This document shows, one piece after another, positions 37,742 to 50,266 of a stretch of DNA of 64,000 nucleotides. This stretch comes from Mallotus nudiflorus (lineage: Eukaryota > Streptophyta > Magnoliopsida > Malpighiales > Euphorbiaceae), in contig CANTUR010000283.1 of assembly GCA_947683625.1 (NCBI GenBank), forward strand, positions 17,369,001 to 17,433,000. The letters are read 5' to 3'. The position numbers and the translations under genes are program-made. How positions within the stretch are numbered: the stretch's first letter is position 1; each line of letters opens with the position of its first letter. The notes under the pieces were generated by a model. It was not told the DNA's origin, searched no databases, and was given only the letters and a program-made list of their open reading frames with translations.

Positions 37742-39892
37742 ATGGGTTCGCTTCCACCTGAACTGAGCTTGGATTTTGGACCAACTTATGTACCCAAAAC
37801 GATCACTGACATTCTAAATGAGGTTTCTTTGCTTGGAAATGTTTCTGATAAGGTTTCTAAGCTTGATGGTTTTGTTAATGGATTACAAGAAGAAATGAAA
37901 AAGATCGATGCTTTTAAACGCGAGCTCCCTCTTTGCATGCTTCTCTTGAATGACGGTTCGTTTCTGTATTTTTTTAATTAGTCTAATTTTTTTCTTCTGG
38001 AAAATGTTTTCTTATGATCCGACCTTTAATGGGTTGTTTTGCTTTTGATTGATATTGATTTTAATCGCTGGTTTTTAAGATTTTGATGATTTTTGCTTAA
38101 TGGGTTTGTTTTGATATTCAGTGTGTGAAATGTGTTGATGGGATTCTTTTGTTCTTCTGGTCATTTTTTAAGCTTGAAAATAGAGACTAGTTGTGAGATT
38201 TGACTTGTTTTTGTTTCTCTTGATGTTGCTTATGTTTACCTCTTTTTTATTGTTTTGGATGCAGCAATTCTATTTTTGAAATCAGAGTCAATGCAATGTG
38301 CAGCATCAAATAATCAACCAGTTTTAGAAGAATTCATTCCGTTGAAGAAAAACTGTGATGGTAATAATGGTAATGGTGATGGTGATGATGATCAAGATGG
38401 TCTAATCAAAAAAGAAAAAGATTCCAAAGACAAGAAAAATTGGATGAGCTCTGTTCAGTTGTGGAACACTAATGATCATCCTTCTACTGATAACATCTTT
38501 GAGACGAAACAAAATCCCCATCTAGAGTCCAAGGTAAATATTTGACATTTTCTTGTGAGTTTGTGTGATGTGTTTCCATCTTGAAAATTTTTTGAAACAG
38601 AAGAGAAATCAACAATGGGAATTGATCTGTATATCTGTTTGTTTTGTTGTTTTTGTTGAGCAGACGACTAAGAAAAGCAATCAGCAGCAGTATGCAAATG
38701 GGGATACATTCCAGGCCTGTAAAAGCAGGAGCGCAGCAAGAGTGTTTCTGCCATTTAAGACCTACCCTGGTTTATCAAGGAAGGAGGATAATAATAACAA
38801 TAACAAAGAGGAGTTGCCAGTTCCAGGCCTTTCTCTTTTAACTCCTGGAATCAAGAACTTGAGAGAAGATTCTGGCTCCGCAGGTTCAAGAGCTAGTTGT
38901 AGTAAAGTAGCCGCTTCTTCTTCTGCTCATAATCCTCAATCAAATTCACGAAATGGACCACAACCGCCTCAACAACAGTCTGCTAGGAAGCAGAGGAGAT
39001 GTTGGTCCCCAGAGTTGCATCGTCGGTTTGTCAATGCTCTCCAGCAACTTGGAGGATCTCAAGGTTAGCATGTGATGATATAATTTGATTTCAAATGAAA
39101 TATTTATTGTGAATTTGGTCCCATGTTTTTGGAGAGGATATTTTTTATATATGGGGTAGAATTGTGATGAATGGTGGTTTGAATGTGCAAAGGGTAGATT
39201 TCAATTTTGTCTCCTGGTATGATTCCAATTTTGAAATGTGGTTAAGAGACTGAGTTGGGACGCTAAAAGTATTAATGAACCTGTCTGAAAGTGGAATTAA
39301 ATGATCTGTGCTGGAACATTTGCTCTTTGTTTCAGTTTTTCATGCGATGGCATCTAACTAGAATGGAATTCTTGCAGCTGCTACTCCAAAGCAAATTAGA
39401 GAACTTATGCAAGTTGATGGCTTGACCAATGATGAAGTGAAGAGTCATTTGCAAGTGAGTTCAATTTTTTGTCGTATCTCTTTTCTTGATTTACATGAAG
39501 CACGCGTAAAAAGAAACAACATTTGTAAATTGCCTGATAATCTCATGTTTTGTGCCTCATTTTAAGATTCATGTGAAAAATTTTGAAGATTGACAGAAAG
39601 ATTTTTCTTGTCATTGCAGAAATATCGTCTTCATACAAGAAGAATGCCGTCATCTACAGCAGCCCCTGCAAACCAATCTGTAGTTGTTTTGGGGGGAGGC
39701 TTGTGGATGTCCCAGGATCATCAGTATGGTGATGACTCAAAGGCAACAAATTCCCAATCCGGCTCTCCTCAGGGTCCCCTGCAGTTGGCAGGAAACACAG
39801 GAGGAGATAGCATGGAAGACGATGAGGACGCCAAATCTGAAAGTTATAGCTGGAAAAGTCATATTCACAGATCAGGAAAAGTTGATGTATAG
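37742..39892 (+). CDS. HHO6: GARP-type transcriptional repressor, HHO6-like
   Basis: Nuclear DNA-binding protein of the HRS1/HHO (NIGT1) family; characterised members repress nitrate and phosphate response genes. Five exons, 37742-37955, 38265-38533, 38664-39063, 39378-39454 and 39620-39892, give 410 residues with consistent phases. The N-terminus MGSLPPELSLDFG, followed by VPKTITDILNEV and FKRELPLCMLLLNDAILFLK (residues 1-80), is the conserved HHO N-terminal helical region. The GARP (Myb-like) domain spans about 270-330, starting KQRRCWSPELHRRFVNAL and ending SHLQKYRLHTRR, split by two introns. The middle is low in complexity (Asn/Gly/Asp and Gln/Ser runs). LSLDF near the start is a possible repression motif. 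The HHO6 name rests on the N-terminal wording and on neighbouring genes; HHO5 is the main alternative. Confidence 0.9.
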
Positions 39893-42800
39893 AGTTTATC
39901 CACCATGAATTTTGCAGATAAAAGTATACATGGGAGGATTATATTACTTGAAAAAATAATAATAATAAAAATAAAAATACTAAAAAAATTTTTATATATT
40001 GGAGAGGGATCTTTGAGAGTGAGAAATTTTTGCAGGATTAGCTTTCCTTGTATTTTGAAAATGAGTTTTGTATTATCTCAGAGTTTAATATCAAGAAGTC
40101 GGATACATATGCCCATGTTTGCATTGCATGGAAGAGTCATTGATTTTCTTCCAATTATATGGTTGAAAATGGGGAGTGCTCACTCCTGCTAGATTTCCAA
40201 GTTTAAAAGGAAATCAACTCTTCTTGGAACTTGATTCAGATGGCTTATGAAAATTATTTCTTGGAGCGCTAGTTCAAGTCATCTCTAAATTTGCTATAGA
40301 GCCTCTGCTAAAAAGAGTCGTTAAAGATGAAAATTGGCAGAATTCTGAAGAGGAAAAGGAATAGAATAGTAAACGCTAGAACCGCCAAGGAAAACAGCTG
40401 GAAACACATTATTCCTCCTGGAAAATTTATCAGTAAGATTCCTTTTGCAATCTTTGCCGTCTCCAAAGGGACTCAAACAAGAAATTAGGAATACTTCATT
40501 TTCAATGTTGATAGTCCCTTTCGTTTTTTAACAGGTTGTCAGAATTTTCAAGAGTCTCATCACACGTCTTTATAATTACTATCACAGCACTACATTTATT
40601 ATTTTTTTTTAATGGTTATCTTCAGTAAGAGCTTGATTAATTTTGGTCTGCAAGATTAATCTAGATTGAACCGGATAAATTCCAATAAAATTCTCCCGAT
40701 AAAAAGAAAGAATTGGTTAAATTCATGAAGATATAAGAATTGATTTTTTTTTTTTTTTAAAAAAATTAGGCAAAAACAAACATCAGCTTTTTACACAATA
40801 AAGGGAAGCAGCTTCTTTCACCTCAAAATTTCTGTTGGTCCAATCCAGCAATAAAGTATAGAAGCAGCCACCATGCTGAAGATTTAGGATGAGATTAGAT
40901 TCAGTGTTGAGTTTCTTTCAAAACACTTTCTTTTTCTTTTGATTGTCCCTTATTTTAGGATTCTTGGTGTGTTAAGGTGTCAATGTTAGGATCATTTGTG
41001 CCTGAAATAATGGGGAACTGGGAATTATTCTTTTTATTAGGATCAACATCAACATGCCCTGCAATATATTGGTTATTATTATTATTTCAATATCCAAATT
41101 GGTTGGTGATTAGTGTTTTGGTTGTACAAAAAGACAATCCAAGATCCAGAGTTTATATTCCTTCGCTTTCTTGTGATTTTGTCCAACCTAAATTATTCCA
41201 AGATAAGGGTCTCTTATTTATTTTTTCCAAGAAAATGATAAGATGTAGAAAAAAAATACAAAAATAGTGACTATTCCGCCTAATACCGATAATTTAGGAG
41301 GTTATAAGTTCAATTTCACTCTCATAATCTTCTTTCAGAAGTTCTCACGAACAATGTTTAAAAAGGAAAAAAAGTTACTTATCCTCATTTTATTTAATTT
41401 ATTTTTACTTTTTTTATATTATTTCATCAGTTAATGTATTTTTTTTTCGCTATTTTAATTTTCTGTTGGTATATGTATTTATATTAATAAATTTAAAAAT
41501 TATTAAATTAATTCGTATTTAATTATATATATATCACTGACGTAGATATTTAAGATAATTATAATTAATGAAAGATTAATCTAGCCGTTCTTATATATCA
41601 CAAATTTATTTTAATCTAATCTAGTTCACCAAAATTTGCACTTTATTATGCCCGTCGAAGTATGTTTCGGAGATAATAAATCTAAGCAAAATTGATTGTG
41701 ACCTTAGGCCTAATTATTGCATTTCATATTTTTGTTTAAATTAGAAAAGAAAAGAAAAAAAGAACATAAAAGAAAGGGAGTCCTTCAGTAGATATGTGTA
41801 TCGGTCCAAATAAAATTAGAAGTTACATATATACATATTACAATAATAAATACACAAAATTAATCAATAGTTATAATTAAATAATAATTATTAATATTTG
41901 GATGCGTAGATTTTTTTTTTTGTCCCACAATTTAATTTTGTCTAATTTAAAAGATTATGACTTCAACTGATCACTGATTTATTAGTTCAATATTTATATT
42001 CATCATATCAAAAAGATAATTTTAGTTTTTAAAGCTTAAACATATAATCAACATATGCACTACATATGATTTAGTGCCAGCTAACAGAATTATGTGGTCT
42101 GCAAACAGTCTATTAATTAGTGAATTGTTAAAAAAAAAAAAAAAATTCCTCAGATTTTATCCTTTCACTAAACCCAGTCATATCCCACTTGTAATAATTT
42201 TTAATATAAATATATTTTTTTTAGAAAATTGAAAAAAAAAAAAAAAAAAAAAAAAAAACACAATCAGTTGCTATGTTCATCTAAGTGCATGACAAAACAG
42301 TCACTCTCAGAAACAAAATAATAGAGAGAATCTTATAGACAAGATATATAATGAAGGAGAGCCCACCAATTTGATAAGGTGAAATAAGTGAGTTGAAAAT
42401 GATGGAACCTCTCATTAATTTTATCCTTCTAAACAAGATTAATTAACTTACTCATTAACCTGTCTCTTTTATATTATAATTTTCAAAATATAAATTTGTA
42501 CTACTAACAACCAATAATGAACCATTTAACAGAAAATTATTTTTATTTAATTAATTTTTTAATTTTTAATATTATATATAAAATCGTATTAAATAATCGT
42601 TGAAAAATATTTATTATTTTTATAATTCTATTCGAATTAAAATAAATTAATAGGTTGAATAAATTTTAAATGTCATTTATATATTATATTCTAATTAAAA
42701 GATAAGGAACATAATAGAATATGTGAAATTCATTGCAGCAGCAACTAATTATGCATAATATACCCACATGGCAATGGCAGCTTAATTATACTAATTTAGA

Positions 42801-45317
42801 TTAATTACCCTTTTCAGAAAAAAAAAAAATTGTATGAAATTGGTCCTACATTAAATAAGAACAATATTCCTATTGAAGATTCCTTCAAAGACCAGCCAGA
42901 GATTATGATTCCTCTTGATAGGTATGTTATAATTAGGAAACTTTTTAATTGCTAGAAAATGATAGGCAACCTATCAAAAAGTATTCAGCATAAAGGACAA
43001 TCATTTTAAAATGTTTTTTTTAACAACCATCAAATTTTTACCATGTCCTAATACAAAATCTCACTCATTTTATAAAAAATTTAAGCAAGATGTTGTTCTA
43101 ATTTAATCATAGTCATTTACAATTTAAATTCTAATAGAACACTATATTATTAGTCTACACTCATAAAATTCAGAACTATCAATTATTAATTTTATAATTG
43201 TTAAACTTGTTGATAGAAAGTTGTTTTTACTTGAATCATAATTTAAATTTAATTTTTAATATATACAGTTACATTAAATTAATTATTAAAATTTTTTTTA
43301 CTATATTTATGATCTAATCTAAATTCAATCAGATTAATTAATATTTAATAAATTCTAAATATCAATAAATTTTAAAAAATAACTTATAAATTTGTCATGG
43401 ACGGAAGAAGTGCCTTAACGTAGACTAATGGTAATATCATAAAAAATATTAGTAGCTCTTTCATATCGTTTTTAACATAAAATAGTACATACTATACTTA
43501 CTTTTTGAATTTGGTCACCTCGAGAATGATTTGATTTATAACAACTATTATGATCAATTACAACTATTATTAACTATTAATTATCAATTCTTCTTCTTCT
43601 TCTTATTATTATACATGCTAAAAGTGATTAGATTTAGACATTATACTCCAAGACTTTGCGCCTTCTAGAATTTGAACGAAAATCTTTAGAGTTTCAGGAT
43701 CTTCTTTTAAATCAAATGATCTAAACTCATTGGCACATACTATACCTATTAAGGTTTGTTTTAATAAATTAAGTATATGAAGCCAGATGCTTGAATGAAA
43801 ATCCAATTTTGCAAGATTTTCATTCACTTGTTAAATTTGATGAGATAGATGAACTTTAGTGCAAGAAAGAGCTACTTTTCATAATGTGTATTACCAACCC
43901 GATAAACCTCTAAATCTAATGGAGGGAAATTCACCCTTGTGCTTTTCAAGAAGGGTGAATTTTATATGTAATGATATTGCAAAGCAGACAACATGAGTTT
44001 TAATGGTACTTTATGACTTTCACTTTCCATTTACAGCATTGGTTGAATAAAGTATGCCCTTTTTATTTAGCATAAAATGTGCATTTTTAGCTATAATGAG
44101 TGCCAAAATTATCTTCTAAGTATATGATTAGTGCTAATAACATACTAACACTGCAATTAAAGAAGACAAAAGTTCCAATTTGATTGGATGACTTGGAATT
44201 TGGGTAGGGTCTTCAATGAAATTTTAAATACTAATTTGACTGGTCAGTCAGTCGTTTTTTTATTTTAAACAACTTTTTGCTAATTGATCGATTATGGAGA
44301 AGCGTGGCTTTCAAAAATTTTATTCTGAATGATTATACTTCCATTTGTATTGTAGGGTAATTGTTACCATCACACTCTCCAGCAGCATGTGTTTTATGTC
44401 TTTATGAATACTAGATCAAACAATGGGGTTGTCCTTAAATGAATAAATAAATGCATAAGGGGAATTTAATTTTTGGGCCATAACACAAAATTTAATTCTA
44501 GCAAACAATTACACTACTCAACAGTCTTGAACATCGTTTGGGGCCTAAATTAACCTCCTATGGAGAGTGGGCTGAAGTGGACGATTGGTTGGTTGCATGT
44601 TTATCTTTGACAACGTACAAAATGAACATTTTGACAACTTGCTAGCTACATAACTTGTAAATATTTTTTAGGTATATACAGAATTGTGATAAATCAAATA
44701 TTGCAAACTTCCTGTCAGAATTGGATTGCAATGGAATTTCGATCTATATTAACATTATAATATCAAATTGGAGATCGGTAGAATTAGAGATTAATTGTTC
44801 TATTCAGTCTGTTGTGTTGCATTCTTATTTTCTAATCGAAATAAATTTTAGGTTATATGGATACACAATTCACATAATAAATAGTTTTATTTCTAACTTG
44901 TAAAAATACTATTTAGACACTTGGATGGTGTTGAGTTGAATAGTATTAATTATCAAAGTTAAATGTATAATAATTAGTTTGTAAATTGAAGGATTTAATA
45001 AACTTATAAAAATGTCAAGTTCACATAATGAAATTAAAATTTTATTAAACCTTTAAGAAATAATAAATGTAGGCAAGCAGTAAAATTTAATAAAATAAAT
45101 ATATAATTATTTTAGAATTTTAATTTATTTTTTAAAAAAATCTCAAATTTATTTATATATAGAATGATTAAGGGATGGGAGAGAGAAATGGTGAAAGAGA
45201 AGAAGGTTGTGGCAAATTGGCAAAAGCAAAACCTCAAATAACTGGTCAAATCCACAAGCAATGGTCTTATTGTATTGTGTAATAACATTAAAATAAAATA
45301 AAAGAAAATCCTGACTA
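39893..45317. other. 3' flank and AT-rich intergenic DNA
   Basis: The first several hundred bases probably contain the 3' UTR of the HHO6-like gene. The rest shows no gene. A 27-base A tract lies at 42232-42258, with shorter tracts at 40747-40759 and 42131-42145. Open frames here are short and without domains. Confidence 0.5.
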
Positions 45318-45330
45318 TTTGGGCGCGAAA
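45318..45330. promoter_or_regulatory. E2F-type site upstream of LARP6C
   Basis: TTTGGGCGCGAAA read on the minus strand is TTTCGCGCCCAAA, which contains the E2F core TTTSGCGCS. It is the only such G+C-rich motif in an AT-rich promoter and lies about 125 bp before the start codon. This suggests cell-cycle-linked expression, which is inference. Confidence 0.45.
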
Positions 45331-45453
45331 TGTGGATTCAATATCACAGTTACTAAACTTCAGGAACAGCAACAGAAATAACAAACAAACACCACACAGA
45401 CCCCCACAAAACCTTGGAGCTCTCTCTCAAGAAAACGAAGGGGAAAAAAAATC

Positions 45454-48081
45454 ATGGCACAAGCACAGCCTGAAAGAATTTCCATCCAAAAACATAATCA
45501 AGATGAAGCATTAATGAAAGAATCACCAAAAAGTGAGAGTGCAACTACCACTCCTAGTAGTAGTAGAAGCAGTAGCAGTAGCAATGGTAATGTTAATGCT
45601 AGTGTTTCTTTCAAATTTAATGCTCAAGCACCTGAATTTGTCCCAAGATCGCAAGGTTCGAATCAGAATCAGACCACCCAGATGCCGATTTCGGGTTATT
45701 TTTATCCGTGCTTTCATTATCTCGGTGGGTCTGATTGGTTGTTTGTTGGAGAACAAGACCCTCATAATTCTGCTGCTGCTGCTACTTATTTGATTTCTAA
45801 TCCTAATCTTTCATTGCCTAACAATCCCTCTAACAAGACTACTCTTCTTACTGATGATCTTTGCCAAAAGATTCTCAAACAGGTTCATTCTTTATAATTA
45901 TTTTTATTTTCATGATTTTGGATTAATTGAAAAATTTCATTGATGGTTCAATCTTGTTTAACAATGCTTAGGATCTTGTCTTCTTAGACCTATTTTGGTT
46001 GTACAATTCAATCATGGTACTAACGTTACCGTGGCCAGCATTTCGGAGATAACTAATCGTAAATCCGAGCATTCAATTGAAATATGGCTTTCATTGTTTT
46101 TTATTCTATTAGGTTGCTCCTGTTTATATTTATTAATCCTGCTAGCTTTATCTCAAGAGCACGTTTTGTTGATTATGACACACTGGAGAACCAGTTTTTT
46201 ACTTGAAAGTTCATTCTGATACTTTCCGAGTCTAATAAATAACATTTTGCATGCGCCATAGGTGGAGTACCAGTTTAGCGACATGAGTCTTCTTGCAAAT
46301 GAATCCATGTCAAAACACATAAGTAAAGATCCTGAAGGTTATGGTAAGATAAACCTGTCAATTTTTGTGATAGCAGTTTCATTGCTTTTCTGATCAACAT
46401 GTATATACACCTTTTGGCTCTACTACAGTGCCAATATCTGTTATTGCCTCTACCAAGAAAATGAAGTGCCTTGTTAATAACAACAATTTGCTTGCCCAAG
46501 CACTTCAGTCCTCTTCAAAACTTGTAAGTTTGGCTTAATTTTTCATCTTTCATTTATAATCATTAAAGCCGAGAAACCATGAAATTTAAACTGATGCATA
46601 TATTGTCTTGGCTTTGAAGGTTGTAAGTGAAGATAGTAAGAAAGTTAAACGTAGAATTCCTTTTACTGAGAAAGACAGAGAAGAACTTCAGGTAGCAATT
46701 TTCTCTGTTAGATAAATGATATCAAAATGTTGCTTTTCTTTTTTCTTGCTAATGCTAGCTGTCTTCCTTCAATCTTGCAGTCTCGTACTGTTGTGGTGGA
46801 GAATCTGCCTGATGATCATTCTCACCAAAACCTTGAGAAAATATTCAGTGTGGTTGGAAGGTTAAATTTATAGCTCATTAATTTGTGCAAGTATTTGAGT
46901 AGTGTTGAAATCTTGTTGCATACTAATGATTTTGATCCATAAGCAGTGTAAGAACCATTAGAATATGCCATCCCCAAGAATCCAATACTTCGCGTGCTAA
47001 AAGTGATTTCTTCATGAGCAATAAGGTATTGTTAATCTTGAATCCATCCAGCATCTTTTTGCCAAGGTAAGAATAATTTTCTTATGAACCTGTTTCTTTG
47101 TTTCTTATTCTCTTCAAGCTACATGCACTTGTGGAGCTTGAGAATCCAGAAACAGCAGATAAAGCGGTACGCCAAAATTGCTAGAATCCTAAGGTGTGAA
47201 GTTGGTTATATGATCTTTTCTCTTTGTGATCAAAATGAAAGTTTTGTAACTTCACAGGTTGAGAAGTTGAATGATGAAAGGAATTGGAGAAAAGGACTTC
47301 GAGTTAGGGTACTGCTCAGATGCTCAGTACGTCTGAAATAAAATTGTTAATTCCACTATACTGCTGTATTCTTCTTCTTAATGGAAAGATTTATAGCCTA
47401 AAAGTGTGAAATTTTTTCCAGCCAAAATCTGTTCTGAAAAGCAGAAAATCTGAGTTTGATGGCCTTTTGGATGATGAAGAATCAGCACTTCCTGAATCAA
47501 ATGAAGATTTTTCTCAGATTAACAATGCGGAATCTGTCACAGAGAGTAATGTAAGTAACTTTAATCATATTGACATTTCTGAGTATGGATGTATGCATAT
47601 TTACTAATCCCTGACAGACTGGTCTCAGAAAACTAGAAATGTTATATGCATTTTTAGCAACATTGCTTATTGCTAGGATCGAATTTTCTCTGCAGATGGC
47701 ATTGGCCGAATATTAAATCATTTCTATGCTTTTCACTTTTATCTAATTGAAATAATGTGAAAGTTAATGTTTGAGTCTTTTATGAAACTTGTCTAGATGG
47801 AAGAAAATTCAGGGTCATCAAAGAAAGGATGGGCAAAAGGTCGTGGAAAGGGTAGAGGACGTGGGCAAAGCCATAGCGGGCGAGGCTTGCTTGCCCCTTC
47901 TCCACAGTCTGTTAGCTCTCCCCATTGTGAAGCAGCTGCTAAACATACATCAAAGGGACCAAGAATGCCTGATGGGACCAGGGGTTTCAGCATGGGTCGC
48001 GGCAAGCCGCTAGGTTCTCCAACTCTGGCCAGTTCAGTGGTGGAATGGATGGATATATCTGGCAATTTGATCAATCAGTAA
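45454..48081 (+). CDS. LARP6C: La-related protein 6, LARP6b/c type
   Basis: Cytoplasmic RNA-binding protein of the La superfamily. Ten exons: 45454-45882, 46262-46343, 46429-46523, 46620-46691, 46781-46860, 46947-47025, 47119-47166, 47258-47326, 47422-47550, 47797-48081; 455 residues, phases consistent. Residues 53-64 (FKFNAQAPEFVP) form a PAM2 motif, the poly(A)-binding-protein ligand of plant LARP6b and LARP6c but not LARP6a. The La motif covers about 130-215 (LCQKILKQVEYQFSD, then LLANESMSKHI, GYVPISVIAS). The RRM follows at about 227-318 (RTVVVENLPDD, HALVELENPETADKAV). The C-terminus has a Gly/Arg/Lys-rich stretch and a SUZ-C motif (GPRMPDGTRGFSMGRGKP). Arabidopsis LARP6c acts in pollen-tube guidance; that role is not shown here. 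LARP6b is the alternative. The start is the first Met in frame after a C/A-rich leader. Confidence 0.92.
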
Positions 48082-48811
48082 TCACTAAGTTGTTCCTTTG
48101 TTTTTTTCGGAGTTAGAGAAGCAAGAATTGGTTGTGGAGCCAATAGAAACATTTGGCCGGTTATATGAGTTTAGGCACTGCAGATGTTCCTTAATAATTT
48201 GAAGTGTATAGCATAGTGTGTTGTGTTGTGACAACTGTTGTAGGTATTACAATGATCTTGCGTTCAAATTTTAGTGGTGTGTTGTTCTGGGTTGGAGTTC
48301 AGTTCTGTGTGTTATTGTATCAACATTTTGAATAATGAATTTGAGGGATAGATACTTCTCTATCTATCTCTCATTTGTTGTTATTATTGAAATTGATTCA
48401 ATTTTGTGCACAGTGTTCTATACTCTTAATGGTTTGTGTTACCATTTCAACCTATATACTTGGTCTCAGAAAACATATTCTTTGTAGGATAATGATATAT
48501 ATCGGAACTCGCGACATAAATAGTATATCTCGTGTCTTACTAAAAAAAAATATACTTTTTTTTTTTGCCCCTTGACGGGGTCATTTTGAGAATGTGACCC
48601 CACTATTTCTTTTTCCTGTCATGAGTTATCCTTCTTTGTGACATGTGATAAGTAATATAGTATAACTAAAAACTACTAGTAAACTACCTAATGCAAAGAA
48701 ACTATACCTTAAGCAACTTGATCTTAAGGAACCACTATAGTGAATCTGGTGATGACCCTTTTTTTGATTTTTAAGGTTTGTGACAAAAGTAAGTCTCAGA
48801 ACAAGAAGAAG
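48082..48811. other. 3' flank of LARP6C
   Basis: Presumed 3' UTR followed by spacer. AATAAT/AATGAATT words near 48331-48343 are possible poly(A) signals. No other gene seen. Confidence 0.45.
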
Positions 48812-49111
48812 ATGGAGATCATCGACCATTTTAGCCACTGCCATCCTCTGGTTCTACGTGCAAAGGATGATGAAGTCTACTAGGGATGTAAAAAAAGCTT
48901 ATTGAAATTCAATCTAGCATATGGTTGCAACAAGTGTAAGTTTTATATTCATGAATCTTGTTCCCAGATTCCATAAGAAATTCAGTATTTCTTTCATCCA
49001 TGCCCTTTAATCCTTCTTTCAGGCTAGTCCTTCACTTGCCATGCATGTTCTAAGAATTATGATAAAGCCTTTTCCTTTAGAAGTCAGAAATGTGCTTATT
49101 TTTTACCTTAA
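48812..49111 (+). pseudogene. DC1 (C1-like) domain protein fragment
   Basis: One frame of 100 codons reads through as a Cys/His-rich C1 protein: MEIIDHFSHCHPLVLRAKDDEVY, then GCKKS, YGCNKCKFYIHESCSQIP, EIQYFFHPCPLILLS, and FTCHACSKNYDKAF. The spacing CxxC..H..C and the HPLxL motif are those of plant DC1 domains, which bind zinc. It is broken by three in-frame stops (codons 24, 58 and 77), and no frameshift is needed. Intact family members carry several such domains over 200-700 residues, so this is a truncated start. It lies 730 bp after LARP6C on the same strand. Confidence 0.82.
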
Positions 49112-49244
49112 CAATAATCAATCTTGATTTTTATCTTAACAAATTTAATTTTGAGCTTTAATATTCTTTGTTTAAGTGTGATTATAAGTATAGGTACAAT
49201 ATTACTCTTAAAGAAAGCCAAGTCAAAATTCAACTCAGCAGAGA

Positions 49245-49560
49245 GCTGTGACTGAAGTAAGGCTGCCATGGTGATAGAATGCTAAGAGCTGCGATTGAAG
49301 CAAGGCTGGCATGGTGATAGAATGCTGAGCATTGCGATTGAAGCCTTACTTCCATGGTAACATTAAACTTTTTTAAAAAAATTCAACGGACATATTTTAA
49401 AATTATTGAAGGAAAGAGATGTTGGAGGGTTGCGATTGAAGTAAGGCTGCCATGGTGATAGAAAGCAGAGGGTTGCAATTAAAGCCTTACTTCTATGGTG
49501 ACGACCCAATGGATAAATTTTGAAATTATTAAAGGAAAAAAAAGTTGAAAATATGGCTCC
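49245..49560 (+). repeat. Nested tandem repeat, 43 bp within 140 bp
   Basis: Units of 43 bp start at 49245, 49288 and 49331 (core GCGATTGAAG, then AAGGCTGCCATGGTGATAGA) and again at 49428 and 49471. The last 43-mer plus about 55 bp of spacer is duplicated at an offset of 140 bp. In the last 43-mer of each block the word GAAGTAAGGC is replaced by its reverse complement form GCCTTACTTC. It probably belongs to the U3 part of the Copia-type LTR that follows. Confidence 0.75.
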
Positions 49561-50130
49561 AACATCCATATTTTTGAAGCTTGATCTATATATATGTGGT
49601 TTAGAGTTGTGATAACACATATACACATTACTTTACTCTTTGATTATCAAAAACTCTCTAAGCATTCATTAAGCTTCATTCTTTTTTTTTGTATCAATAT
49701 TCTTTGTATTGATTAACTCTTGTGAGAGTTGGTTGTGTGATAGAAATAGGACTTCATCTTCATTTAATTCTTAGGATAGATTAGAAGGGAAGTGATGTAT
49801 ATTTCTAGTGGAATTGATTTAAGTGTTTAGCCATTAAAACACTTGGGAATTGGTTGAAAAGTTAGCCTTAAAACTCTTATTTGTGTAAGGTTAAAGAGTG
49901 AGCCTTAAACTCTTGTAATCTCAATCTTATGAATAAGATTGTGGGTATTGAAAAATCTTAACTTGGGAATAAGTTAGGTGAAGACGTAGGATTGTTGAGA
50001 ATTTGAACTCTTTAAATTTCTATGTTCATTATTTTTCCTACTTTATTCTCTTTCAATTCCTGTTCATTCTTTAAATTTGTTTTAATTTTTCTAAAATCCT
50101 TCATTAGCCTTATTCACCCCCCTAAGACCT
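49561..50130 (+). repeat. Copia-type LTR remnant
   Basis: Contains CTCTCTAAGCATTCATTAAG, repeated CACTTGGGAATTGG / ACTTGGGAATAAGTTAGG words, GACGTAGGATTGTTGAG and a TTCACCCCCCTAAG end, a composition I associate with Ty1/Copia LTRs. The gag fragment that follows within 30 bp supports this. No primer-binding site remains, so the LTR end and leader are deleted. Confidence 0.55.
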
Positions 50131-50156
50131 TAGAGAACCATTGTGAAGGCAATGTA

Positions 50157-50266
50157 CAAGTAAGAAGCAAAAAGATTTAACTTCATATGTATGAATATGA
50201 ACTCTTCAAAATGAAGCCTCATAAATCAATTATGGAGATGACAAATCATCTCAATACTCTTCTGAT
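50157..50266 (+). pseudogene. Copia gag fragment, 5' part
   Basis: One frame reads MYEYELFKMKPHKSIMEM and on to TNHLNTLL, the central block of the UBN2-type gag of Ty1/Copia elements. A single stop lies before it (near 50178). It is cut at 50266 by the start of the Athila-like LTR, and the continuation is found at 59522. Confidence 0.75.

Noticed and set aside
47793..48074. 93-residue minus-strand frame
   Set aside because: Antisense shadow of LARP6C exon 10, whose splice site and SUZ-C motif are on the plus strand.
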